A stretch of DNA of 64,000 nucleotides from Phocicoccus schoeneichii (lineage in GTDB: Bacteria; Bacillota; Bacilli; Staphylococcales; Salinicoccaceae): contig NZ_BMDB01000003.1 of assembly GCF_014635565.1 (NCBI RefSeq), forward strand, positions 185,052 to 249,051. Direction: 5' to 3'. Below are positions 52,509 to 62,278 of the stretch, piece after piece (within the stretch, counting starts at the first letter, position 1; each line of letters starts with the position of its first letter). The notes beneath the pieces are model-generated. The model was not told the DNA's origin. It made no database searches and saw nothing but the letters and a program-made list of their open reading frames with translations. Made by a program: the position numbers and the translations under genes.

Positions 52509-52829
52509 TTATCTTTTACGATCTAAAAATTCTAAGCAGAAGAGACAGGACTCACCGTGTCTGTGCTCTCCAAACTTAACGCTGCATACATGAAATCCTT
52601 CGTCATATAAGCTCTTTAGTGTATTTTCTTTAAATGATTCGTCTTTTTCACTCGACGATTCTTTTAATAGCTTTTTGTAATTATCTCTTTCAATTTCTAA
52701 GCTGACGTTTTCTTCAGCCAGTGCAACCGCAAGGGTTTTAATTGTTGTGAAATTTTCGCTGAGTGTTTTGATTTCTCTTTCAAGTCGCTCTATTTCAGAG
52801 AACAATTCATCTCTCATCACGCGTTTCAC
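52509..52829 (-). CDS. yabA: Replication initiation control protein YabA
   Basis: A 106-residue negative regulator of DnaA. An N-terminal leucine-zipper-like coiled coil (about residues 5-65, LFSEIERLEREIKTLSENFT) forms the tetramer, and a C-terminal zinc domain carries HVCSVKFGEHRHGESCLFCL. It lies between yabB and ricT and overlaps ricT by 4 bp. Confidence 0.94.
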   Translation of the reverse strand: MKRVMRDELFSEIERLEREIKTLSENFTTIKTLAVALAEENVSLEIERDNYKKLLKESSSEKDESFKENTLKSLYDEGFHVCSVKFGEHRHGESCLFCLEFLDRKR

Positions 52830-53635
52830 GCCTCCCCTTGTAGTTCATCCATCGTAAACTCATGTATGTAATTTTCTTTATCTTTTGCTCTAACTACTAA
52901 GTCTAAAATGTTGATACCGATAACTTCCAGGCGTCCAGCTGGCGTTTTAATTCTGGCGCCAACGTCTGGCATGTCTCTGCGTGCTTCTTCATAATAGTCG
53001 TTCTCATAACTTAAGCAGCACATGAGTTTTCCACATGCACCTGAAATTTTAGTTGGCGTAAGTGACAGATCTTGGTTTTTCGCCATTTGAATAGATACTG
53101 GCGTAAAATCGCCAAGGTAGCTTGAACAACAGTGAGAAAGTCCACATGGTCCGACGCCTCCTAAGAAGCGTGCTTTTTCACGAAGGCCGATTTGTCTCAG
53201 CTCAATTCTCGTTCTAAACTCTGTTGCGAGCGTACGAACAAGTGCTCTAAAGTCTACTCGTGTATCGGCTGTAAAGAAGAAGATGAGCTTCTTCTTATCC
53301 AGTGTGTATTTTGCATCTACGAGTTTCATTTCGAGCTGTTCATCTTTCACGGCAGACTTACAAAAATCCATCGCGTCTCTGGCTATTACACTATTCTCAT
53401 TGTTTACTCTAATATCTTCTTCTGTTGCAAGGCGAATCACTTTACCATCTGGTTCAACAATATCTTTGATATTTACATCATAATTGGGTTTAATTACTCT
53501 ATATAATTCAATACCACGCTTCGTTTCTGCAACGATTATGTCGTCCGCACTTAACTCACCAGTGTTTACTTGGAGATACGTGTGTTCAAAAAAATCGAGC
53601 GGCGTAGCTTTCACTAATGTAATCACTGTGCTCAA
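52826..53635 (-). CDS. ricT: PSP1-domain protein RicT (YaaT)
   Basis: A 269-residue PSP1 C-terminal-domain protein. Conserved cysteines are present in GGVGPCGLSHCCSSYLGDF near residue 158 and GACGKLMCCLSYENDYYEEA near residue 195. In B. subtilis the RicA-RicF-RicT complex carries iron-sulfur clusters and supports RNA processing with RNase Y. It starts within the holB stop region, tightly coupled. Confidence 0.94.
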   Translation of the reverse strand: MSTVITLVKATPLDFFEHTYLQVNTGELSADDIIVAETKRGIELYRVIKPNYDVNIKDIVEPDGKVIRLATEEDIRVNNENSVIARDAMDFCKSAVKDEQLEMKLVDAKYTLDKKKLIFFFTADTRVDFRALVRTLATEFRTRIELRQIGLREKARFLGGVGPCGLSHCCSSYLGDFTPVSIQMAKNQDLSLTPTKISGACGKLMCCLSYENDYYEEARRDMPDVGARIKTPAGRLEVIGINILDLVVRAKDKENYIHEFTMDELQGEA

Positions 53636-54525
53636 CCTTTCAAGCGTATAATCATACTTTCAAACACGAGCGTTGGGTTAACATTGCTCGATAAGAGTTG
53701 ATTCGCTTTTTCTATCTCTTCTAGCATCCTACTTACTCTCGTCATATTTACGGTATTCGTAAATGGCTCTAATTTAAATGGCTTGAATCCATCGATATCA
53801 AGAAGCTCATACATTGCTTGTCTCACATATCCGTCAAGAAGTGTGAGCATCAAAATATAATCTTTACGTTCTTTTAATACATCTAATACACGTGTCAAGT
53901 CGATTAAAACAAGTGGATGATCATTCAACCATCTTGCACCAAATAAATTTGCTGCATTTACGATTTCTTTGAAATCATCGCCTAAATCTAACACATGATT
54001 AGTGTCTAATTTGAGCGTTTGAGCGATGTGCTGTAATGGTTCACTCAGTTCCATGAGTCCTGCTTTTCTATCTTCATCAGTACCTTTAAAAGACAGATGT
54101 TGGGCTCTTGAGTGAATCGTCGGTAGAATGCTACTTTTATCTGTAGTTAAAAGGAGAGCCACCGTTTTTTGCGGTGGTTCTTCTAGAAACTTTAATATGC
54201 TGTTTTCAGCTTGAACCGTTAATTTCTCAAACGACTCGATGATATACACTTTGTAATCTGAGTGAATGGGTTTTTGGTTCATTAAACGTACGACGTCAGA
54301 AATGTCTTCTTTTTTGATGGTCATCTCATCCGTGCGTAAATAATAATAATCTGGGTGATTCCCACTCTCGATGAGTTCTCTTGTTTCATCGTCAGAACCT
54401 AAAATCATTGTTGCGAAATGAATACCGACACGTCTCGCAGTCTCAATCGCATCGCTTTCAATCATATACGTATGCACTAAGCGATTATTATCGATGATTG
54501 CTTGTAACGTTCTGTCTTGAGTCAT
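53632..54525 (-). CDS. holB: DNA polymerase III delta' subunit
   Basis: A clamp-loader subunit of 297 residues. It has HSDYKVYIIESFEKLTVQAE near residue 93 and NSILKFLEEPPQKTVALLLT near residue 113, the sensor region shared by DnaX and HolB, and lacks a Walker A motif, as expected for delta'. Position between darA and ricT confirms it. Confidence 0.93.
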   Translation of the reverse strand: MTQDRTLQAIIDNNRLVHTYMIESDAIETARRVGIHFATMILGSDDETRELIESGNHPDYYYLRTDEMTIKKEDISDVVRLMNQKPIHSDYKVYIIESFEKLTVQAENSILKFLEEPPQKTVALLLTTDKSSILPTIHSRAQHLSFKGTDEDRKAGLMELSEPLQHIAQTLKLDTNHVLDLGDDFKEIVNAANLFGARWLNDHPLVLIDLTRVLDVLKERKDYILMLTLLDGYVRQAMYELLDIDGFKPFKLEPFTNTVNMTRVSRMLEEIEKANQLLSSNVNPTLVFESMIIRLKG

Positions 54526-54528
54526 CGC

Positions 54529-55487
<959 letters not shown>

Positions 55488-55488
55488 C

Positions 55489-56724
55489 TTATCGCTCCGT
55501 GTAATAATCTAGAGTATCCTCTAGTCCCTCTATTTTAACATTATTTATACGTAGTTGCATGATTTCTGTGACATCACGCTCTGTAATCAGATCGCCGCTT
55601 TTAATTATTGGAACCCCTGGTGGATATGGCACGATATTTCTAACCGCTTTTTTACCAATTAGTACCGAAAGATCTATTGTTTTTGTGTTTTGTTCTTCTT
55701 TTACTTCAACCATGCTAATTCTCTCTAATAATAAATCAAATGGGAATGTATCCCCATCATGCCAAAGTGGCAAGCACCATAATACCCCTCTATCTGTCAC
55801 CATTTCTGAGTAGATGTTATGTTTTCTGAATGCTTTTTCTAATGTGTATGGAGAATGATTTTTTATATTTAAGATAAACTTTGCAGGATCGTTAGATTCC
55901 TCGACTGTGATATTGTTATCTTCGAGTGCATTTTTTACTGATTTTCTCATCAAGAAGAACACTTCGTCATCAAACTCTTCATAGAAGGCATGTCCAGATT
56001 CAATAGAGAGTAACGATAAGTATGATGGACTTGATGTCTCAAAAATATCGATGTATTTCATAACTCGGCGCATCGTGTGTTTATCTTTAACAAACACTAC
56101 AGACGCACCCGTTAAGCTTGGCAAACCTTTATGATAAGACTGTACGACGATATCTGCACCAAAGTTCATGGATGATTTCGGGAAGTTTTCTGTGATGTCA
56201 AAATGCGCACCATGCGCTTCATCGACGAATACTTTACCGCCTTTTGAGTGAGCGTGAGAAATCATCTTTTCGATGTCATACACGTCACCGTGATACGTCG
56301 GATATGTGAGGACAACGATTGATTTTTCGTCAAACGGTGTCTCTAGGATTTCACTGATTTTTATTGTTTTAGGTACTGCGTTTAATAGTTCTATAGCATG
56401 ATGCACTGATTTATGTGCGTCGTCTACAATGTAGATGGTTTTACTTTCATCGTAGAGTGCGTGCAGCCCACTTAAGACACCTGTTGTGCTACCATTTACG
56501 AGTGCTTGCGCATGGTATCCTTCATGCTTTTTCGCAAGACGTTCGTTTAACTCACTTAGGATTTCTGTTGGCTCGTGTAAATTGTCGAGCTCAGGAATTT
56601 CTGTCATGTCGAAGCTGATTTCGATGTCATTTAAATTCCCTATTGTTTTACTTTTATGTCCAGGCACATGCATGGATATTGCATGTGCCGATTTTAATTC
56701 ATTTAATTTTTCTAATAAACCCAT
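55489..56724 (-). CDS. Orn/Lys/Arg decarboxylase family protein (YaaO-like)
   Basis: A PLP enzyme of 411 residues of the short Gram-positive amino-acid decarboxylase type. It opens ISMHVPGHKSKTIGN, has VNGSTTGVLSGLHAL near residue 77, VFVDEAHGAHF near residue 164 and the PLP-lysine motif QSYHKGLPSLTGAS near residue 190. The substrate (arginine, lysine or ornithine) cannot be told from sequence. It precedes tmk, as in staphylococci. Confidence 0.88.
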   Translation of the reverse strand: MGLLEKLNELKSAHAISMHVPGHKSKTIGNLNDIEISFDMTEIPELDNLHEPTEILSELNERLAKKHEGYHAQALVNGSTTGVLSGLHALYDESKTIYIVDDAHKSVHHAIELLNAVPKTIKISEILETPFDEKSIVVLTYPTYHGDVYDIEKMISHAHSKGGKVFVDEAHGAHFDITENFPKSSMNFGADIVVQSYHKGLPSLTGASVVFVKDKHTMRRVMKYIDIFETSSPSYLSLLSIESGHAFYEEFDDEVFFLMRKSVKNALEDNNITVEESNDPAKFILNIKNHSPYTLEKAFRKHNIYSEMVTDRGVLWCLPLWHDGDTFPFDLLLERISMVEVKEEQNTKTIDLSVLIGKKAVRNIVPYPPGVPIIKSGDLITERDVTEIMQLRINNVKIEGLEDTLDYYTER

Positions 56725-56785
56725 TGTCTAAACTCCTTTTATTCTCACTTATCGTACATGTTTTTTAGAGTTTAGAAAACCATCA

Positions 56786-58342
56786 TTACTCTTTTTCTTT
56801 TAATAAATTATGTTCTTTTAAGAATTCCATCGCGACTTCTTTTTCAGTCTGACCATCGATATCGACTTTCTTGTTTAAATTGCGCATCGTATCGTCGTCG
56901 ATTAAACCAGCGAGTTGATTGATGATATCTTCGAGTTCTGGGTTTTCATCTAACAATTCTTTATTAATGGTAGGTGCCGCATAGTATGGTGGAAAGAGCA
57001 TTTTGTCGTCTTCTAGAACCTTGAGATCGAACTTTTCGATACGTGCATCCGTCGCATAGACATCTGCCACGTCAATCTCCCCGCTGTCTAAAGCCGCATA
57101 CACAACGCCTGAATCCATCGTTTGAACGTTTCCGAATGATACACCGTATACATCTTGAATCCCTTTATACCCATCACTACGTTCTAGGAATTCTGCCGAT
57201 GAACCAAACTTCATCCGGTCTGCGATATTTCTTAAATCACTAATTGTTTCGATATCATGTTCTTCAGCGAAATCTTGACGTACAGCAATCGCGTATGTGT
57301 TGTTGAATCCAAGCTCGTCTAACCAAACGGAGTTCTTCTCTTTATCGTATACATCTTTAACGTGATTATAGACGTCTTCAGGAGTTTCGTATTCAAAGTC
57401 ATCTTCTTTTAAAATGTCGACTAAGGCAGTCCCTGTATACTCAACGTACATGTCATATTGTCCGTTATCCATCCCTTGAACGAGGTTTGGAGTACCCGTA
57501 ATATATGACTCTTTCTTCACTTTAATGTCTGTTTCTTGTTCAATTAATTCTTTATACATGTACACGAGAATTTCTTGTTCTGTGTCTGCTTTACCACTGA
57601 TTACCATGTCTTCATTTGAGAATACTGTCTTAAATATTCCTGCTCCAAAGATGAGTAGGAGTGCGACAATAATCGAATAAAACGTCGCTTTAGACGCACG
57701 TGACTGATTATTCTTCCCAGGCATCGCATGATTTTCGACATATTTAAGTAAAAAGTCAAAGAGCAGTGCAATCAGTGCTGCCGGAATTGCTCCCGCCATG
57801 ATCAGTCCTGTACTATTCGTTGATAATCCTCTGAAGATAAAGTCCCCGAGACCACCTGCGCCGATAAGTCCGGCGATTGTCGCAACACCAACAACGAGCA
57901 CTGTCGCAGTACGAATCCCTCCCATGATGACGCTTGCTGCGAGCGGAATTTCCACGATGAAGAGTTGCTGTTTGTTTGTCATCCCCATGCCGATACCTGC
58001 TTGAATTGTCGAGCGGTTCACTGAATTAATACCGACATATGTGTTACGTAGTATAGGAAGTAAGCCATATACAGTTAACGCAATAATTGCAGGTAAACGT
58101 CCCGTCCCGATGATTGGCACCATGAATACGAGTAGCGCTAAACTCGGGATTGTCTGGAACACTGACGTGATTCCAATGATTGGACCTGCGAGTTTTGGTG
58201 TACGCGTTAAGAAAATACCGAGTGGTACTGCAATGAGAATTGCGATAAGCAGTGCAATCATTGAAATACCGATGTGCTGCACAATAAGGTTCCACAGCTC
58301 ACTTGTTCGTGTAGTTACTATGTCATAAATTTCACGCCACAT
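56786..58342 (-). CDS. Fused permease and substrate-binding protein of an osmoprotectant ABC transporter
   Basis: A 518-residue fusion. Residues 1-215 form a binding-protein-dependent permease with about six membrane segments (ATPase-contact loop near GGIRTATVLVVGVATIAGLI). A further membrane segment near residue 225-243 anchors an extracytoplasmic substrate-binding domain (about 250-515, MDNGQYDMYVEYTGTALVDI) of the OpuAC/OpuBC type for glycine betaine, carnitine or choline. It partners with the ATPase gene directly upstream (one-base overlap). The ligand is not assigned. Confidence 0.9.
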   Translation of the reverse strand: MWREIYDIVTTRTSELWNLIVQHIGISMIALLIAILIAVPLGIFLTRTPKLAGPIIGITSVFQTIPSLALLVFMVPIIGTGRLPAIIALTVYGLLPILRNTYVGINSVNRSTIQAGIGMGMTNKQQLFIVEIPLAASVIMGGIRTATVLVVGVATIAGLIGAGGLGDFIFRGLSTNSTGLIMAGAIPAALIALLFDFLLKYVENHAMPGKNNQSRASKATFYSIIVALLLIFGAGIFKTVFSNEDMVISGKADTEQEILVYMYKELIEQETDIKVKKESYITGTPNLVQGMDNGQYDMYVEYTGTALVDILKEDDFEYETPEDVYNHVKDVYDKEKNSVWLDELGFNNTYAIAVRQDFAEEHDIETISDLRNIADRMKFGSSAEFLERSDGYKGIQDVYGVSFGNVQTMDSGVVYAALDSGEIDVADVYATDARIEKFDLKVLEDDKMLFPPYYAAPTINKELLDENPELEDIINQLAGLIDDDTMRNLNKKVDIDGQTEKEVAMEFLKEHNLLKEKE

Positions 58343-59436
58343 TATGCCTCACCCCCAACAGATTCTGCCGTGAGCATCGATAGAAGTTTCGTGTGGTCTA
58401 AGACACCGGCGTACATGTCTTTATCTTTTACAATAGGTAAGAGGTTTCTGTTCTCATTGACTTCTTTGATAATCGAATCTAAGTCGAGCTTAGAATCCAC
58501 TGTTACGAAATTATTTTTCGGCTCTATGTCTTTATTCAGCACATCATACAGACTGAGCGTTCCGACCACTTGCATGTTGTCTATGACCGGTAGCACGTTA
58601 ACTTTATGCGATTTGAATACATGGATGAGATCTATGTTAGTTAGCGTGTTTTTATCAACTGTCGGATAGTTTTTTTCCATCCATTTTTCTACATTAAAGT
58701 TTTGCATAGCAAAACGTCTTGGACGATCTTTGCCGATAAACTCACGTACAAACTCATTTTTAGGTTTGAACAGAAGTTCCCGAGGAGTACCAAGTTGCTC
58801 AATCTTACCGTCTTTCATGAGAAGAATGCGGTCGCCGATTTTTAAAGCCTCGTCAATGTCGTGCGTCACGAAAACAATGGTCTTATTCACTTCCGTTTGG
58901 ATTCTTAGAAACTCATCTTGAAGCTGGAGTTTCGTTACAGGGTCGAGCGCAGAAAACGGCTCGTCCATTAGAATGATGTTCGGGTTACTGTAGAGCGCAC
59001 GAATCACACCGATACGTTGCTGCTGACCACCTGAAAGCTCTTCAGGATAACGTTCTCTGAACTCAACCGGATCCATTCCGACCATAGTCAGAAGCTCATC
59101 GACTCTATTATCGTCGCGCTTTTCACCCTTTAGACGATTCACGAGGCTGATGTTCTCTGCTATTGTCATGTGAGGCATGAGCCCTACATCTTGGATGACA
59201 TACCCCATGCTGCGGCGAAGTTCTACCGGATCAAAATCATTTATGTTTTTATCGTCAATATAAATCTCACCATCAGTCGTATCAATCAATCGATTAATCA
59301 TCTTCATAGTTGTGGACTTCCCACTCCCAGAAGGACCGATGATCACGAAGAGCTCAAACGAATCGATGTCGACAGACAAATTATCCACCGCAACGAACTC
59401 ATTGTAGCGCTTTGTAACATTTTTAATAGAAATCAT
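58342..59436 (-). CDS. opuCA: Osmoprotectant ABC transporter ATPase with CBS domains (OpuCA type)
   Basis: A 364-residue ABC ATPase. It has Walker A GPSGSGKSTTMKMINRL near residue 35, the signature LSGGQQQRIGVIRALY near residue 134, Walker B IILMDEPFSALDP, and two C-terminal CBS modules (about residues 245-360). CBS domains in OpuCA bind c-di-AMP in staphylococci, which links this gene with the c-di-AMP receptor gene darA nearby. A weak promoter (TTGTGT-16-TATATG) precedes it; no strong site is seen in 59437-59590. Confidence 0.92.
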   Translation of the reverse strand: MISIKNVTKRYNEFVAVDNLSVDIDSFELFVIIGPSGSGKSTTMKMINRLIDTTDGEIYIDDKNINDFDPVELRRSMGYVIQDVGLMPHMTIAENISLVNRLKGEKRDDNRVDELLTMVGMDPVEFRERYPEELSGGQQQRIGVIRALYSNPNIILMDEPFSALDPVTKLQLQDEFLRIQTEVNKTIVFVTHDIDEALKIGDRILLMKDGKIEQLGTPRELLFKPKNEFVREFIGKDRPRRFAMQNFNVEKWMEKNYPTVDKNTLTNIDLIHVFKSHKVNVLPVIDNMQVVGTLSLYDVLNKDIEPKNNFVTVDSKLDLDSIIKEVNENRNLLPIVKDKDMYAGVLDHTKLLSMLTAESVGGEA

Positions 59437-59596
59437 TACGCACCCTCAATTCTATTTAATAAGTACCCTTTCATATACCCTAATTACAAAAGGACACAAC
59501 ATATTAAATTAAAATTGAAATTTAATCATAAATAAAAAAAGTGAGTAAAGTTAATATATATTGTTTAATACAGTTAGAAAAAAGCGATTTAAATGT

Positions 59597-59625
59597 TTGC
59601 CTTTCTTATTTAGAATTATTATAAT
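59597..59625 (+). promoter_or_regulatory. Sigma-A promoter of the P-type ATPase gene
   Basis: The -35 TTGCCT (59597-59602) and -10 TATAAT (59620-59625) have 17 bp spacing. No metal-sensor gene adjoins it, and no clear operator was identified. Confidence 0.78.
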
Positions 59626-59656
59626 TAAGGGAATTACAATATAGGGGTGCTCACTT

Positions 59657-61534
59657 ATGATTGAGTGGATAAAAACACATAAAGAAATGACAAATACCAT
59701 TATCAGTGCAATTTTAATTATTGTAGGTATTATTTTGCAATATCAAGAACAAAGTACGCTTGCAGTTTCTTCATTTATACTCGCTTTTTTAATAGGAGGA
59801 TACTTTTCAGCTAAATCAGGTCTTACAGAACTCGTTAAAGAAAAACAACTAAATGTTGATGTATTGATGATTTTAGCGGCAGTGGGTGCTTCAATTATCG
59901 GCTATTGGATGGAAGCAGCTCTACTCATTTTCATTTTCTCCCTTTCAGAATCATTAGAAACAATGGCAAATGAAAAGAGTAGGAATGCAATTTCCGAACT
60001 AATGAATTTAACGCCTGATACAGCGCGTCGATATAACGCTGATGGTACAATTGATGTAGTACCTACAAAAGAGTTGAAAATTGGAGACGTCATTCAAGTA
60101 CCACGAGGAGAAATCGTACCCATTGATGGTACTCTCGACTCTGATTTTGCAATTATTAATGAAGCTGCAGTCACAGGTGAATCCGTCCCAATTGAAAAAA
60201 CACGAGATATGGAAGTTATTGGAGGCACCATCAACGAAGGGAACCTTTTTAATATTCTTGTAACTGTTGAAGATAATAACACTTTATTCTCAAAAATTAT
60301 TCGACTTGTGGAAGAAGCACAGTCTTCTCCCTCAAAGACAGCAAGTTTTATTGAATCCCTAGAAAACACTTATGTAAAAGTCGTGTTGGTAGGAGTACCC
60401 GTATTTATCTTATTTGTATATTTTATACTTGATTGGACATTTACAGAATCCTTTTATAGAGGAATGGTGCTCTTAACAGTAGCATCTCCATGTGCGCTAG
60501 TTGCAAGTGCAACTCCTGCAACACTTTCAGCAATTAGTCGTGCCGCAAAACGCGGTATGGTGTTTAAAGGAGGACAATCAATTGATAACGTACAGAGTTT
60601 AAATGCGATTATATTTGATAAAACAGGTACTTTAACAATTGGAAAACCTACAGTGACAGACGCATTCTTTATGGAAGGTGTAGACCAAAACACTGTTAAA
60701 AAAGTGGTCAAGGCGGCAGAGTATGGATCCACACATCCAATAGCAAGTGCCCTTGTTGATTATTTAGAGGATACAGAATTAATTGAGCTTAATACTATTC
60801 AAGATATTACAGGCAAAGGATTCCAGGTTACACATAATGGAGATATTTGGAAAATTGGTAAACATGAGTTTGTAATTACCGAAGATACGATTAGTTTAGA
60901 AGATGAGATAGGTAAAATAGCCACACAGAAGGAAAATGAAGGAAGTACTGTCATTTTTGTTAGTAAAAATAAAATATTAACTGGTTACTTCGCTCTAGAA
61001 GATAAACTTAAAAAGGATAGTAAAGACGCGATAGAACAACTAAACAATATGAACATTGAGACAATAATGGTAACGGGCGACAATGAAAATACTGCACAAC
61101 ATATCGCAGACCTAGTAGGCATAAAAACAGTGTATGCAAATAGAATGCCTGATGAGAAATCTTCAATACTAGATGAAATAAAACAAAAATATGGCAACGT
61201 TGGTATGGTTGGTGACGGAATAAACGATGCACCAGCACTTGCTAAAGCAGATATTGGCTTCGCAATGGGTTCTGGTACAGATATCGCCATGGAAACAGCT
61301 GATGTAGTTCTAATTCAAGATGATTTAAAACAAATACCATTTGCAGTGTTATTATCTAAAAAGATGAAGCGAATAATTATGTCAAATGTCATTTTTGCAC
61401 TTTCAGTAATCATACTATTAATCACAGCTAACTTATTCCAAGCAATTAACTTACCCCTTGGCGTGATCGGACATGAAGGATCTACTATACTTGTAATTTT
61501 AAATGGCTTAAGATTATTAATGTTTAGAGATTAA
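59657..61534 (+). CDS. P1B-4-type heavy-metal-exporting ATPase
   Basis: A 625-residue P-type ATPase without an N-terminal metal-binding domain. It has SPC in the metal-binding membrane helix (TVASPCALVASATPATLS near residue 277), the phosphorylation site DKTGTLT near residue 321, an HP-type nucleotide-domain motif (STHPIASAL), the hinge GDGINDAPALAKADI near 518 and HEGST in the last helix near residue 605. SPC plus HEG[GS]T is the signature of the P1B-4 group (CoaT, ZosA, PfeT), which exports iron(II), cobalt or zinc. The exact metal is not readable. It lies next to decayed mobile DNA, so horizontal origin is possible. Confidence 0.88.
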   Translation: MIEWIKTHKEMTNTIISAILIIVGIILQYQEQSTLAVSSFILAFLIGGYFSAKSGLTELVKEKQLNVDVLMILAAVGASIIGYWMEAALLIFIFSLSESLETMANEKSRNAISELMNLTPDTARRYNADGTIDVVPTKELKIGDVIQVPRGEIVPIDGTLDSDFAIINEAAVTGESVPIEKTRDMEVIGGTINEGNLFNILVTVEDNNTLFSKIIRLVEEAQSSPSKTASFIESLENTYVKVVLVGVPVFILFVYFILDWTFTESFYRGMVLLTVASPCALVASATPATLSAISRAAKRGMVFKGGQSIDNVQSLNAIIFDKTGTLTIGKPTVTDAFFMEGVDQNTVKKVVKAAEYGSTHPIASALVDYLEDTELIELNTIQDITGKGFQVTHNGDIWKIGKHEFVITEDTISLEDEIGKIATQKENEGSTVIFVSKNKILTGYFALEDKLKKDSKDAIEQLNNMNIETIMVTGDNENTAQHIADLVGIKTVYANRMPDEKSSILDEIKQKYGNVGMVGDGINDAPALAKADIGFAMGSGTDIAMETADVVLIQDDLKQIPFAVLLSKKMKRIIMSNVIFALSVIILLITANLFQAINLPLGVIGHEGSTILVILNGLRLLMFRD

Positions 61535-61583
61535 GTAAATTTTACATGAAATAATTAAACCCCTAAATCTAAAAAATGGATTT

Positions 61584-61718
61584 TGTACCGAACCCATAAA
61601 TCCGGACATTCTTGTCTGTGCTTTCTTATATGGCTTGTTTCCTGTATTGAATAGAAGACAGGCCATTTAATTTCTCTTTAATTCTTCTGTTATTTTACCA
61701 ATCAATATACTCTTCTAA
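61584..61718 (-). mobile_element. Right-end remnant of an IS3-family (IS150-group-like) insertion sequence
   Basis: Minus-strand frame 61718-61626 gives LEEYIDW-stop-NNRRIKEKLNGLSSIQYRKQ, the C-terminus of an IS3-family OrfB transposase in which a Tyr codon has become TAA. The terminus follows as GTCCGGATTTATGGGTTCGGTACA (61607-61585), resembling the IS150-type inverted repeat; the rest of the element is gone. Family assignment is by motif memory. Confidence 0.72.
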
Positions 61719-61881
61719 TACATAATACAAATGTATACCTGTCCTACTAGACACAATAAACGTCGGAATAGGAATACGTCTCACTCTATTTTCATTACTA
61801 AATCTTCTAATCATATTATCTAGTTCATTCATACCTACTACTCAATATCTTATTTAATTCAAATATCTCTTTATTACTCAT
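61695..61881 (-). pseudogene. Frameshifted fragment resembling a plasmid or phage replication primase
   Basis: A ribosome binding site (GGAGGG) and ATG at 61881 open an 18-codon frame (MSNKEIFELNKILSSRYE). The next frame continues from 61832 for 45 codons with PIPTFIVSSRTGIHLYYVLE, like the SG-G-HLYW motif of archaeo-eukaryotic-type primases in plasmid replication proteins. The last residues run into the IS3 remnant, so two broken genes are joined here. The primase call is tentative. The remaining part of 61535-61583 and 61882-61995 shows nothing recognisable. Confidence 0.5.
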
Positions 61882-61995
61882 AATATCTCCCTCCTAAATT
61901 TAGATAGAAACACATGCTTATTTTTAAAAACCCATAAAATCTATATGGGGAGCTTAGATTATAATGAATTAATTGAACACTTTGTCTTTTTTAAA

Positions 61996-62024
61996 AGTTC
62001 GAGAAAGATGTAATCCTCTCGAAC
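61996..62024 (-). terminator. Terminator of the minus-strand membrane ORF
   Basis: GTTCGAGA and TCTCGAAC pair (minus strand) and TTTTAAAAAA follows, 9 bp after the ORF stop. Confidence 0.78.
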
Positions 62025-62032
62025 CTTTAGGA

Positions 62033-62209
62033 TCATAATATGGACATTATTAAATTAAAGATGAAAAACGATAACGAAAATAGGAATGCAAACAATATTA
62101 CATTTCTCCAAGGTAGCCGTTTATCCTCTCTATTTAAAAAGTTAACGAAAATAGAAACTCCAAAACTCGTTGCTGCAAATAAAACGTACCCTAAAATGAT
62201 TTCGATAAT
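62033..62209 (-). CDS. Small two-span membrane protein lacking an ATG start
   Basis: The frame 62224-62033 encodes a coherent protein of about 58 residues with two membrane spans (GYVLFAATSFGVSIFVNFL and VILFAFLFSLSFFIFNLIM) joined by a charged loop (NREDKRLPWR). No ATG, GTG or TTG lies at the beginning. ATT at 62209, just after AAGAAGG, could initiate, or the 5' end was lost by rearrangement. A good terminator follows. Unrecognised; possibly an immunity-type or plasmid-borne protein. Confidence 0.45.
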   Translation of the reverse strand: MIEIILGYVLFAATSFGVSIFVNFLNREDKRLPWRNVILFAFLFSLSFFIFNLIMSIL

Positions 62210-62278
62210 TTCACCTTCTTCTATTTATTTTAGTCTATATTTATCTTACTAAAATAAATAATAGAAAGGAAAGGTTTT

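Noticed and set aside
59437..59535. Plus-strand open frame antisense to the opuCA start
   Set aside because: No ribosome binding site and mostly the complement of opuCA.
62040..62252. 70-residue plus-strand frame
   Set aside because: No convincing ribosome binding site, and the opposite strand encodes a coherent two-span membrane protein with terminator, which explains the open frame better.
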